Below are positions 16,963 through 24,179 of a stretch of 34,555 bases of DNA, piece by piece. The notes below the pieces were generated by a model. That model searched no databases, was not told the origin of the DNA, and saw only the letters and a list, made by a program, of their open reading frames with translations. Location: assembly GCA_020848965.1 (NCBI GenBank), contig JADLHE010000146.1, positions 1-34,555 of the forward strand, read 5' to 3'. The DNA is from Saprospiraceae bacterium (lineage in GTDB: Bacteria > Bacteroidota > Bacteroidia > Chitinophagales > Saprospiraceae). The position numbers and the translations under genes were made by a program. Every line of letters starts with the position of its first letter. Position 1 is the stretch's first letter.

Positions 16963-17763
16963 ATGAAAAAATCAATCGTTTTCGCAGCCCTCATCGGTGC
17001 TGCCCTGAATCTTTTTGCCCAACCCCTGAACGACATCACGTCACGGACGGTCGTTTCCGATAAAAAAACCTTGGCCTACGAAGTGCCCAATGAGCGGGAC
17101 ATTTTTTGGCAAAAAACCGTGTGGCGGGTGCTTGATGTGCGGGAAAAGATGAACCACCCGTTCACCTACCCAGAAGCGCCGTTTTTCAACCTGTTGACCC
17201 AAGCTGCCCAAGCCGGCGAACTCACGCTCTACAGCGCCGAAAAGGACGACTTTTCGCAGCCGCTTTCCACCGAGGATTTGGACGGAACGCTCTACACCAT
17301 TGACACGGTGCTGGTTGCCATTGATGAAAACAATTTTGAAACCCGAATCATCCGAACCGAGGTCAATTTCGAGGATGTTAAACGGTTCAGAATCAAGGAG
17401 ATGTGGTACTTCGACAGCAAGTCATCGGCTTTGAAAGTACGGATACTCGGCATTGCCCCGCTGAAGGAAAAATACAGTGAGAGCGGCGATTTCATTGGCG
17501 AAGGCCCGCTGTTTTGGGTACACATGCCGAGCGCCCGGCCCATGCTGGCGAGGGAAAACGTCTTCGTAACGGGCAACGAGGCCGCTCGCATGACTTGGGA
17601 GGATTTGTTTGAGATGCGCTTTTTTTCCAGCTATATCATGAAGGAGGGCAATGTGCGGAACAACCGCTTGCAAGACCTCTATTCCGGGGTGGACATCCTT
17701 TTGGAAGCCGATAAAATCAACCAGGAGATATTCAATTACGAGCACGACCTCTGGTCGTATTGA
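16963..17763 (+). CDS. gldN: Second GldN-type T9SS/gliding protein
   Basis: ATG 16963 starts with a signal peptide (MKKSIVFAALIGAALNLFAQPL) and gives 266 residues. It shares with the main-locus GldN the segments DIFWQKTVWRVLDVREKMNHPFTYPE, DVKRFRIKEMWYFD, KVRILGIAPL, MTWEDLFEMRFFSSYIMKE and the C-terminus LLEADKINQEIFNYEHDLWSY. GldN is a periplasmic partner of the lipoprotein GldK in the ring under the outer membrane. Flavobacteria have a known GldN paralog, GldO, so duplication of this gene has precedent. Here it is linked to a second gldM. An upstream extension to 16867 is rejected because it would delete the signal peptide from the N-terminus. A terminator follows. Confidence 0.93.
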   Translation: MKKSIVFAALIGAALNLFAQPLNDITSRTVVSDKKTLAYEVPNERDIFWQKTVWRVLDVREKMNHPFTYPEAPFFNLLTQAAQAGELTLYSAEKDDFSQPLSTEDLDGTLYTIDTVLVAIDENNFETRIIRTEVNFEDVKRFRIKEMWYFDSKSSALKVRILGIAPLKEKYSESGDFIGEGPLFWVHMPSARPMLARENVFVTGNEAARMTWEDLFEMRFFSSYIMKEGNVRNNRLQDLYSGVDILLEADKINQEIFNYEHDLWSY

Positions 17764-17778
17764 GTGATGTATATGCGA

Positions 17779-17816
17779 AAGCCCCGGCACCTTGCAGTGA
17801 CCGGGGCTTCGTTTTT
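17779..17816 (+). terminator. Intrinsic terminator after the second gldN
   Basis: AAGCCCCGG (17779-17787) pairs with CCGGGGCTT (17801-17809) and is followed by CGTTTTT. The stem can extend with CAC/GTG. It separates the convergent gldN and M56 peptidase genes. Confidence 0.85.
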
Positions 17817-17836
17817 CATCAAAATATGGTCGTTAT

Positions 17837-19885
17837 TTACATCCCACCGGAGCGGCGCTTGGCGTCCTTTTGCGAAGCTTTCCGCTCTTGTTCGAGCTTG
17901 CGGATAGCTTCACGCTGTTCCTCACGGGCCTGTTCCATCGCTTGCTCAATTTCTTCCCGCTGACGTTCCATCAATTCCTGTTGCTGCTCCCGAAGTTCGG
18001 CCATTCGCTGCTCCAACTCGGCAAGCTGCTCCTCGTTCGTGGCCCGCCAACTGTCGGCTTCGCTCAAGCTTTTGGCGGCAATTTCCCATTCCCTTTCAAA
18101 GTTGGCAGGGAAATTATCATTGCGAAGCGCACGCAATTCTGCTAAAGCTTCCATATTCAGCTTATTGCAATCAAGTGCCAGGGCAGGGAAATCAAAATTA
18201 AATTGGTCAGCAGACAATGCCGGGAACTGGGGACTGGCCTCGCCCGGCCTCACAAACCACTCTCCGTTCCAAGTAAAAGTTTGTGGCACATCCTGCATGA
18301 TGATGGTCTTGTCGCCCTTTTTCAGCCCGGTGATTTCTTGGCCGTTCACGATGATGGTGCCTTTTTTACCGTCTTTCACCACGATTTCCACGGGCTCACC
18401 GCCATCCTCCGTTTCGATGAGAAAGGTAGTGCCGTTGCGGTCTTTCTGCGTAGTGATTTTTCGTACACCCGGCGCTGGTGGTGCTGGTGGGGCCGCTGGT
18501 GCTGGGTAACCCTCGAAAGAAGGTGGCGATGACGGTGCAGGCATTGCCGGGAATCCAAGAAATTCAGGTGCTTCTGGCGGTTCCGGCATGTTCGCCAAAA
18601 TCTCTTGCACCTGCTCCTCGTACTCGCCGTAGCGGCTGGGCGGAATCACTTCGCCATCCACTTCCAGGAACGTGATTTTGCCGTCCTTGACCCTGACTTC
18701 CACCTGCTCGTCGTTGGTGCTGATGTGGAAATGGGCGTCCTGCATGCCATCGGGAATGGTATCTGCTTCGATAGGATACTCCGCCATCTCATCGTAGGTA
18801 GTCGGGGCTTCGGCGGGTTCAAAAATGGGCGTTTCGCAAGAAACTACCTTGGTCAAAAAATTGCCAAATGGCGTGTTCGCTTGCACGGACAGCAGCACAA
18901 CAGCCACTGTCAGCAGCAGGGTTGCTGATAGTTTTTCCATAAGATTAGATTTATTTTGTGAAGGTTGCAGAATGCGTTTGATGCGCAGCAATAGCTGGTT
19001 TTTGTTTTTGGAAAACGGCATGGCCAAGGCAGGGGCGGCCATTTGCAGCTCTTGCAGACTGACGAGCGCCTTGGCGTACGACAGCGAGTTGCCGCAGAGC
19101 CGCACGGCAATATCGTCGCAGCAGTTCTCCCGCTCGGTGCGCACATGGGCCGACACCCACCACACGGCAGGGTTGAAGTAGAAAATGGTTTCCACCACGG
19201 ACTGGAGCAGGTTGAGCAGGTAGTCGTTGCGGAGCACATGCGCCAGTTCGTGCGCCAAAATAGCCTCAACTTGCACGGGTGTAAGGTGGTTTACTGCCCC
19301 GATAGGCAGCAGAATGACGGGCTTCAACCAACCGAGTGCCATCGGGGTTTGCGCCAGCGCCGATTCCAGTACCTGAACGGGCCGCCGGATGCTCAGTTCT
19401 TCGCTAAGCATGGCCACGTACTCCTGCCACTCACTGGTTAGTGGCGAGGTCATGCGGGTCTTGAGTTGCTGGATGTAGAGCAGGCCACCCATCAGTTTTA
19501 GCATAAAAAACACTAGGCCGATGCACCAAACGGTGACGATGAGCGGCAGGTGCGGGGTGAAATATTCGCTGAAAAAACCGGTGCTGGTTTCCATAAAATA
19601 GCGTCCCAGCAATTCGCCATCATCGTTCCAAATCTCTCCGGCCAGTTCTGGTTCGGCTTGGCTTTTATTTAGGTAAAAACCAAAAGTGCCGAGCGCCAAG
19701 AGCAGGATGGAGCCGAGTGCCACATTGCCAGCAGCATAGCGTTTCCGGGCATCGGTCTTTTGCCATGCGAGCAGGTAGGCGGCCAGCAGCAGCGCCACGG
19801 CAAATGCTTGCCAGAGGGAGTGGAGGACGGTCCAGCCGAGGGCTTGGAGGATGTCGTTGGGCAGTAGTTGGTGGATGAAATCCAT
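17837..19885 (-). CDS. M56 (BlaR1/MecR1-type) membrane metallopeptidase sensor
   Basis: ATG 19885 (MDFIHQLLPND) gives 682 residues; the frame extends two codons further to a TTG, which is less likely. The first ~320 residues hold membrane helices and the zinc-protease core VEAILAHELAHVLRNDYLLNLL (HELAH at 212-216) with the downstream ERENCCDDIAVRLCG. Instead of the penicillin-binding sensor of BlaR1, the C-terminal half has two related beta segments (VEVRVKDGKITFLEVDGEVI; VEIVVKDGKKGTIIVNGQEI), a proline/alanine-rich stretch and a long Glu/Gln/Arg coiled coil (ELEQRMAELREQQQELMERQREE). The role inferred from the family is signal-triggered inactivation of the BlaI-type repressor encoded 16 bases upstream. 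The inducing signal is unknown. Confidence 0.92.
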   Translation of the reverse strand: MDFIHQLLPNDILQALGWTVLHSLWQAFAVALLLAAYLLAWQKTDARKRYAAGNVALGSILLLALGTFGFYLNKSQAEPELAGEIWNDDGELLGRYFMETSTGFFSEYFTPHLPLIVTVWCIGLVFFMLKLMGGLLYIQQLKTRMTSPLTSEWQEYVAMLSEELSIRRPVQVLESALAQTPMALGWLKPVILLPIGAVNHLTPVQVEAILAHELAHVLRNDYLLNLLQSVVETIFYFNPAVWWVSAHVRTERENCCDDIAVRLCGNSLSYAKALVSLQELQMAAPALAMPFSKNKNQLLLRIKRILQPSQNKSNLMEKLSATLLLTVAVVLLSVQANTPFGNFLTKVVSCETPIFEPAEAPTTYDEMAEYPIEADTIPDGMQDAHFHISTNDEQVEVRVKDGKITFLEVDGEVIPPSRYGEYEEQVQEILANMPEPPEAPEFLGFPAMPAPSSPPSFEGYPAPAAPPAPPAPGVRKITTQKDRNGTTFLIETEDGGEPVEIVVKDGKKGTIIVNGQEITGLKKGDKTIIMQDVPQTFTWNGEWFVRPGEASPQFPALSADQFNFDFPALALDCNKLNMEALAELRALRNDNFPANFEREWEIAAKSLSEADSWRATNEEQLAELEQRMAELREQQQELMERQREEIEQAMEQAREEQREAIRKLEQERKASQKDAKRRSGGM

Positions 19886-19901
19886 TTTCAATTGATTTTA
19901 G

Positions 19902-20288
19902 TTAGCCTTCTTTTTCAATTTTTTCAATCAATGCCTTAATCTGGTCGAGTTCGTCCTTACTGGCCTTGTGATTGCCGAGGGCCTGCATCACGAGGTTCAT
20001 GGCCGAACCGCTGAACACGTTATCCACGAAAGTGCCGAGCAGGTTGCGCTGGGTGGCATCCCGCTCGATGGCCGCTTCATAGATATGGCTACGGGCGTCG
20101 GTGTTGCGGCTGACGAGGCCCTTTTCGTACATGATTTGCATGAGTTTGAGGGTAGTGGTGTAGCCCACTTCCTTTCGTTCGCCAAGCTGTTCATTGACGA
20201 AGCGGACGGAACTTGGGCCATTCTCCCAGAGCACTTGCAGGATTTCCAATTCTGCCTCGGTGGGTTTGGATTGCATTTTATCGTTCAT
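19902..20288 (-). CDS. BlaI/MecI/CopY-family repressor
   Basis: The 128-residue protein shows the family's winged helix (TEAELEILQVLWENGPSSVRFVNEQLGERKEVGYTTTLKLMQIMYEKGLVSRN, residues ~9-62). A C-terminal dimerisation part follows (NLLGTFVDNVFSGSAMNLVMQALGNHKASKDELDQIKALIEKIEKE). Such proteins bind dyads in the promoter of their own operon and are removed when the partner M56 peptidase is activated. The peptidase gene follows 16 bases downstream. A start at ATG 20276 (MQSKPTEAEL) is possible. Three identical-type dyads lie 43-115 bases upstream of the start. Confidence 0.95.
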   Translation of the reverse strand: MNDKMQSKPTEAELEILQVLWENGPSSVRFVNEQLGERKEVGYTTTLKLMQIMYEKGLVSRNTDARSHIYEAAIERDATQRNLLGTFVDNVFSGSAMNLVMQALGNHKASKDELDQIKALIEKIEKEG

Positions 20289-20330
20289 TTTTTGACGTTT
20301 GAAGGACAGCGAAAATTACCGAGCGTTTTC

Positions 20331-20403
20331 TACGACAATTTTCGTACTGCAAGTTTATACGAACATTTTCGTAAGTCAAAATTTTTCTACGAATTTTTTC
20401 GTA
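20331..20403. promoter_or_regulatory. Three TACGA-N6-TCGTA operators upstream of the BlaI-type gene
   Basis: Perfect dyads TACGA-N6-TCGTA lie at 20331-20346, 20358-20373 and 20388-20403, with start-to-start spacings of 27 and 30 bases. BlaI/MecI operators are usually TACA-N-TGTA-type dyads, so these are good candidates for this repressor's binding sites, with altered half-site sequence. Confidence 0.75.
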
Positions 20404-20536
20404 TAAAATTAAAAAGCCAAGTTTTTAGGGAAGTTTGTAAGGGATTTTGAGTTTTAACGTCCATTTAAGTATTGAGAAAAGGCCATCAGAGAACCGTAAG
20501 TCACTTGGCCTGTTTTATCACAACTAAATCCAAAAC

Positions 20537-21187
20537 ATGAAAATCTTCATCATTCCAGACTTGATTTTTAGATTCGTTCTTGGTTCTTGCGCCCAAACGA
20601 AGCAAAAACCGACAGAGTCTATTTCAAAAGCGACAACTCAAACCATGCAAAACAGCAATCTTTCCACGGCCACACTCGGCAACGGCTGCTTCTGGTGTAC
20701 GGAGGCGATTTTCCAACAACTGAAAGGGGTGGAGTCGGTAGCATCGGGCTACTCAGGCGGACAAGTTAAGAACCCCAGCTACCATGAGGTCTCCGATGGC
20801 AATACCGGCCATGCGGAATGCCTTCAAATTCAGTTCGACCCAAAGGTGATTTCTTATGAAAAGCTGCTGGAGATTTTCTTCACCACCCACGACCCAACCA
20901 CCCTCAATCGGCAAGGGGCGGACGTGGGCACGCAGTACCGCTCGGTTATTTTTTACCACGATGAAGCGCAGCGAGCCATTGCGGAGAAAGTGAAAAAGGG
21001 GTTCGCCACAACCGTTTGGGATGACCCTATCGTGACGGAAATCACGGCCTTCGACAAATTCTACAAGGCAGAGGACTATCACCAAAACTATTTCAACGAC
21101 AACCCCAACCAAGGCTACTGCCGCATCGTCATCAATCCGAAAGTGCAGAAGTTCCGGGAGAAACATGCTGACCTGCTCAAGGATTAA
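20537..21187 (+). CDS. msrA: Peptide-methionine (S)-S-oxide reductase, probable lipoprotein
   Basis: MsrA reduces methionine-S-sulfoxide in proteins. The catalytic motif [12 protein letters not shown] has the active Cys at residue 51 and a second Cys at 54. Further family segments are [55 protein letters not shown] and AEDYHQNYF. The N-terminus ([20 protein letters not shown]) ends in a lipobox-like LGSC, suggesting attachment to a membrane facing the periplasm, but the segment contains Asp and is a weak signal. ATG 20645 (MQNSNLS) would give a cytoplasmic form. It is followed 19 bases later by msrB, which handles the R epimer. Confidence 0.95.
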   Translation: MKIFIIPDLIFRFVLGSCAQTKQKPTESISKATTQTMQNSNLSTATLGNGCFWCTEAIFQQLKGVESVASGYSGGQVKNPSYHEVSDGNTGHAECLQIQFDPKVISYEKLLEIFFTTHDPTTLNRQGADVGTQYRSVIFYHDEAQRAIAEKVKKGFATTVWDDPIVTEITAFDKFYKAEDYHQNYFNDNPNQGYCRIVINPKVQKFREKHADLLKD

Positions 21188-21206
21188 TTTTGAAAAACAA
21201 TTGAAA

Positions 21207-21587
21207 ATGCAAACCAAAACAAAAGAAAATTGGAATAAGCTGACGCCACAAGAGGAGTATGTGATTGCCAACAAAGGCACAGAATACCCTTTTACGGGCG
21301 AGTACGATAAGCATTTCGTGGCGGGGACCTACATCTGCCGCCGTTGCGAGGCCCCACTTTACCGCTCCGAGGACAAATTCAATTCAGGCTGTGGCTGGCC
21401 CGCCTTCGACGATGAAATACCCGGTGCGGTGCGCCATGAACCAGATGCCGACGGGCACAGGGTCGAAATTCTTTGTGCCAACTGTGGCGGCCACCTTGGC
21501 CATGTGTTCGAGGGTGAGCGGCTGACGAAGAAGAACACTCGGCACTGCGTCAACTCGCTTTCCATGCGGTTTGTACCAGAAAAATAA
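21207..21587 (+). CDS. msrB: Peptide-methionine (R)-S-oxide reductase
   Basis: ATG 21207 gives a 126-residue single-domain MsrB. Zinc is held by two CxxC pairs (Cys44/47 and Cys90/93). The catalytic Cys114 lies in [11 protein letters not shown], and the substrate-pocket segment [12 protein letters not shown] is intact. The enzyme reduces methionine-R-sulfoxide, complementing MsrA encoded just upstream. Unlike MsrA it has no signal sequence when started here, so the two may act in different compartments. The frame can extend upstream to 21165, overlapping msrA, but the extra residues do not resemble the family. Confidence 0.95.
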   Translation: MQTKTKENWNKLTPQEEYVIANKGTEYPFTGEYDKHFVAGTYICRRCEAPLYRSEDKFNSGCGWPAFDDEIPGAVRHEPDADGHRVEILCANCGGHLGHVFEGERLTKKNTRHCVNSLSMRFVPEK

Positions 21588-21600
21588 TCAAAGGGTCCAT

Positions 21601-21640
21601 AAGAAAAGCGTGACTTGAGTTATTCGGTTGCGCTTTTCTT
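21601..21640 (+). terminator. Hairpin after msrB
   Basis: AAGAAAAGCG (21601-21610) and CGCTTTTCTT (21631-21640) are perfect 10-base arms with a 20-base loop. The right arm is T-rich. It starts 13 bases after the msrB stop. Confidence 0.6.
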
Positions 21641-21712
21641 GTTATCTTCGAGCCAAGCGGCTGAAATGGCCGTGTGTGAAAACTCATTTTTTACCATTAA
21701 AAACTTTAGGCT

Positions 21713-21916
21713 ATGGCAGTAATGAAAGTCATCGAAATCTTGTCCGAATCGGACAAAAGCTGGGAGGACGCCACCCAAATCGGCATTGCGAAGGCATCCA
21801 AATCGTTGAAGGGAATCCGGTCTGCATGGGTACAAGACCAAAGCGTGACGGTGAATGAAAAAGGCGAAGTGGATAAATACCGTGTTAGCCTCAAGCTTTC
21901 GTTTGAGGTAATGTAA
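21713..21916 (+). CDS. Dodecin family flavin-binding protein
   Basis: The 67-residue protein (MAVMKVIEILSESDKSWEDATQIGIAKASKSLKGIRSAWVQDQ...) has the length and sequence pattern of dodecins. These assemble into dodecameric hollow spheres that store flavin or flavin-related compounds. The characteristic alpha-helix (SWEDATQIGIAKASKSLKGIRSAWV) packs against three strands. It stands alone between two terminators. Confidence 0.93.
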   Translation: MAVMKVIEILSESDKSWEDATQIGIAKASKSLKGIRSAWVQDQSVTVNEKGEVDKYRVSLKLSFEVM

Positions 21917-21932
21917 GGCTGACAATTCAACA

Positions 21933-21969
21933 AAAGCCCCCATGCGACGTGTGTTTCATGGGGGTTTTT
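21933..21969 (+). terminator. Intrinsic terminator of the dodecin gene
   Basis: CCCCCATG (21937-21944) pairs with CATGGGGG (21957-21964), followed by TTTTTC and further T-rich sequence. Confidence 0.9.
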
Positions 21970-22000
21970 CTATTTTTACGCCCTTGATTTTCAAATAATT

Positions 22001-22564
22001 ATGGAACAAAATCCAGTTTTAACGCCGAAACCCGTTTCTGCCTCGCAAACGGTAATGACGGAACTGATGATTCCGGCATATGCCAACTTCGGTGGCAAAA
22101 TCCACGGTGGCATCCTGCTTTCCTTGATGGACAAAGCAGCCTATGCCTGTGCAGCCAAGCACGCTGGCGGCTATTGCGTCACAGTATCAGTGGATGGGGT
22201 TGAGTTCAAGGCCCCCGTTGCTGTAGGCGAGCTGGTATCCATCTATGCCTCGGTGAACTATGTGGGCAGAACATCCTTGGTGATAGGCATGAGGGTGACA
22301 TCCGAAAACGTGGAGACAGGCACTGTGAAACATACGAACACTTCCTATTTCACGATGGTCGCTAAGGACAAAAGCGGCGAGCCAACGCCCGTGCCGCCTT
22401 TGATTTTGGAAAACAGGGAAGACGCTCGCCGTTTTTTAGAGGCGATGAAGCGCAAGGAACTGAAGGTACAGTTCAAAGACGAGTTTGACAATGAAAAAAG
22501 CAGCTTCAAGGTGGATTCCGAACTAAACTTACTGGAGGCGGAGCGCTGTGTGGTTGGCTTTTAA
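22001..22564 (+). CDS. Acyl-CoA thioesterase (hotdog fold, YciA/BACH-like)
   Basis: The 187-residue protein carries the hotdog core: TELMIPAYANFGGKIHGGILLSLMDKAAYACAAKHAGGYCVTVSVDGVEFKAPVAVGELVSIYASVNYVGRTSLVIGMRVTSENV. The segment KIHGGILLSLMDKAAY is the long central helix with the active-site region. These enzymes hydrolyse acyl-CoA to free acid and CoA. A ~50-residue charged tail follows the single hotdog domain. The PaaY-like gene follows 11 bases after the stop, so the two probably share a transcript. Confidence 0.9.
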   Translation: MEQNPVLTPKPVSASQTVMTELMIPAYANFGGKIHGGILLSLMDKAAYACAAKHAGGYCVTVSVDGVEFKAPVAVGELVSIYASVNYVGRTSLVIGMRVTSENVETGTVKHTNTSYFTMVAKDKSGEPTPVPPLILENREDARRFLEAMKRKELKVQFKDEFDNEKSSFKVDSELNLLEAERCVVGF

Positions 22565-22575
22565 ACTTGCATGAA

Positions 22576-23166
22576 ATGATTTACGAATTCAATGGATACA
22601 GGCCAGTGGTGCACGAGTCATCGTTTGTTCACCCACAGGCTGCCGTGACAGGCAATGTCATCATTGGCAAACATGTTTACGTAGGGCCAGGGGCTGCTAT
22701 CCGGGGCGATTGGGGTGAGATTGTCATAGGAGATGGCTGCAATGTACAGGAGAATTGCACGATTCACATGTTCCCAGGCGTGACAGTTCGCCTCCACGAA
22801 GGGGCACATATCGGGCATGGGGCCGTCATACATGGAGCGACTATTGGCCGAAATTCACTGATAGGCATGAACGCCGTTGTAATGGACAACGTGGAAATTG
22901 GCGAGGAATGTATAGTTGGAGCACTTTGTTTTGTGGCCGCTGAAACTAAAATCCCTAGGCGGAGCTTGGTTGTGGGAAATCCGGGGAGGGTGATAAAGGA
23001 GGTAAGCGATGAAATGATTGCTTGGAAAACCAAGGGGACGGAGCTTTACCAGCAATTGCCGAAGGAGCTTTTTGACACTTTGAAACCTTGTGAACCACTG
23101 AGAGAAATCCCAAATGATAGACCATCACAAATGCCTGTTTTCAAGACATGGAAGGAGTCAAAGTAG
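22576..23166 (+). CDS. PaaY/gamma-carbonic-anhydrase-like hexapeptide-repeat protein
   Basis: ATG 22576 (MIYEFNGYRP) gives 196 residues. A TTG three codons upstream and an ATG at 22571 (out of frame) are rejected. Left-handed beta-helix repeats run from residue ~20 to ~135 (VTGNVIIGKHVYVGPGAAIRGDWGEIVIGDGCNVQENCTIH...). His64, His81 and His86 sit where gamma-class carbonic anhydrases bind metal. The length and C-terminal helical tail match PaaY/CaiE proteins, some of which hydrolyse CoA thioesters in phenylacetate catabolism. Being next to a thioesterase gene fits a CoA-salvage role, but no other paa gene is present. Confidence 0.9.
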   Translation: MIYEFNGYRPVVHESSFVHPQAAVTGNVIIGKHVYVGPGAAIRGDWGEIVIGDGCNVQENCTIHMFPGVTVRLHEGAHIGHGAVIHGATIGRNSLIGMNAVVMDNVEIGEECIVGALCFVAAETKIPRRSLVVGNPGRVIKEVSDEMIAWKTKGTELYQQLPKELFDTLKPCEPLREIPNDRPSQMPVFKTWKESK

Positions 23167-23182
23167 TAGTTTCTAAAAACAA

Positions 23183-23213
23183 AAAAGGTTCGATGCATGG
23201 CATCGAACCTTTT
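23183..23213. terminator. Bidirectional terminator between paaY-like gene and gldN
   Basis: AAAAGGTTCGATG (23183-23195) and CATCGAACCTTTT (23201-23213) are perfect 13-base arms around a 5-base loop, with A-rich sequence on one side and T-rich on the other. It can end transcription from both convergent genes. Confidence 0.92.
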
Positions 23214-23231
23214 CTTAGAAGGCTCTTCAAA

Positions 23232-24092
23232 TTAATATGACCAAAGGTCGTGTTCGAAATTGAAGATTTCCTGCTTGATTTTATCAGCTTCCAACAACAG
23301 GTCAATACCTGTCAGGTAATCTTGGATACGACGATCACGCACGTTGGATTCCTTATAGATATAGCTTGAGAAAAATCTCATTTCCATTAAGTCTTCCCAA
23401 GTCATAGGGCTTGCATCATTACCTGCATTGAACACCCTTTCCCTTGAGAGTATTTCACGAGCTTCTGGGTAATACACCCAAAACATCGGCTTTTCATAGA
23501 GGAAGTTGCCGTTCTCGTCCGTTTTGTCAATTAGGGGAGCGATACCCAAAATGCGAACTTGTAGCGTAGAGGTTTCTTCATCAAAGAACCAAACCTCTTT
23601 GAGTCGGAAGCGCTTAACATCTTCTGGGTTAATGTCGTTCCTAACGACTTGTATCTGTTCTTCATACGTTTCAGGGTCAAAAGTTATGACGGTGTCAATA
23701 GTCGCACCCATTGAAGCTACTTCATCTGGAGTAAGTTTGGAGGAGAATTTGTCATCCTCGGTGCTGTAAACTGTAATCTCACCACCGGTTGCAGCGTCCA
23801 TCAGAATGGAGAAGAAAGGACGCTCTGGATAAGCGAATGGCAGGTTCATTTTCTCACGAATATCAACAACCCTCCAAATGCGTTTTTCCCAAAAAATATC
23901 AGCTTCACGCACGTGGTCATAAGGCAATAGACGCTTATCACCTGTGAGCCTTTTGCCAACGATATCATCCAATGGGCGTCCTTCGTTAGGATCGCTGGAT
24001 TCCGTTAAGATATTTTCTGGCTGCTGCGCAAAGCTAATATTGCAAAGCATGAGCATAAAAACCAAACTGAACAGTCTGAATGCAAACTTCAT
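23232..24092 (-). CDS. gldN: Gliding motility / T9SS protein GldN (PorN)
   Basis: ATG 24092 starts a signal peptide (MKFAFRLFSLVFMLMLCNISFAQQ); a TTG three codons upstream is rejected. The 286-residue periplasmic protein shows EADIFWEKRIWRVVDIREKMNLPFAYPERPFF, DVKRFRLKEVWFFDEETSTLQVRILGIAPL, MTWEDLMEMRFFSSYIYKESNVRDRRI and ends in FEHDLWSY. GldN joins GldK in the periplasmic ring under the outer-membrane translocon. It is the last gene of the porP-gldKLMN cluster and is separated from gldM by a 16-bp hairpin. It has a paralog at 16963-17763. Confidence 0.97.
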   Translation of the reverse strand: MKFAFRLFSLVFMLMLCNISFAQQPENILTESSDPNEGRPLDDIVGKRLTGDKRLLPYDHVREADIFWEKRIWRVVDIREKMNLPFAYPERPFFSILMDAATGGEITVYSTEDDKFSSKLTPDEVASMGATIDTVITFDPETYEEQIQVVRNDINPEDVKRFRLKEVWFFDEETSTLQVRILGIAPLIDKTDENGNFLYEKPMFWVYYPEAREILSRERVFNAGNDASPMTWEDLMEMRFFSSYIYKESNVRDRRIQDYLTGIDLLLEADKIKQEIFNFEHDLWSY

Positions 24093-24115
24093 GTTTCTCA
24101 AAAGTTTTCAAAATG

Positions 24116-24166
24116 AAAAAATACTAACTACCGGGATAAAACTTATACTCCCCGGCAGTTAGTATT
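24116..24166 (-). terminator. Terminator-like hairpin between gldM and gldN
   Basis: Read on the minus strand, 24166-24151 pairs with 24135-24120 as a 16-bp stem with one G-U pair, around a 15-base loop. A short T-run follows (24120-24116). It starts 14 bases after the gldM stop and ends about 24 bases before the gldN ATG, so it may attenuate gldN or stabilise the gldM transcript end. Confidence 0.75.
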
Positions 24167-24179
24167 CAGTGTTCAAATT

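Noticed and set aside
22567-22575. TTG start for the PaaY-like gene
   Set aside because: An in-frame ATG three codons later starts at the usual family position. The same reasoning applies to the TTG or GTG extensions at 19891, 24101 and 27941.
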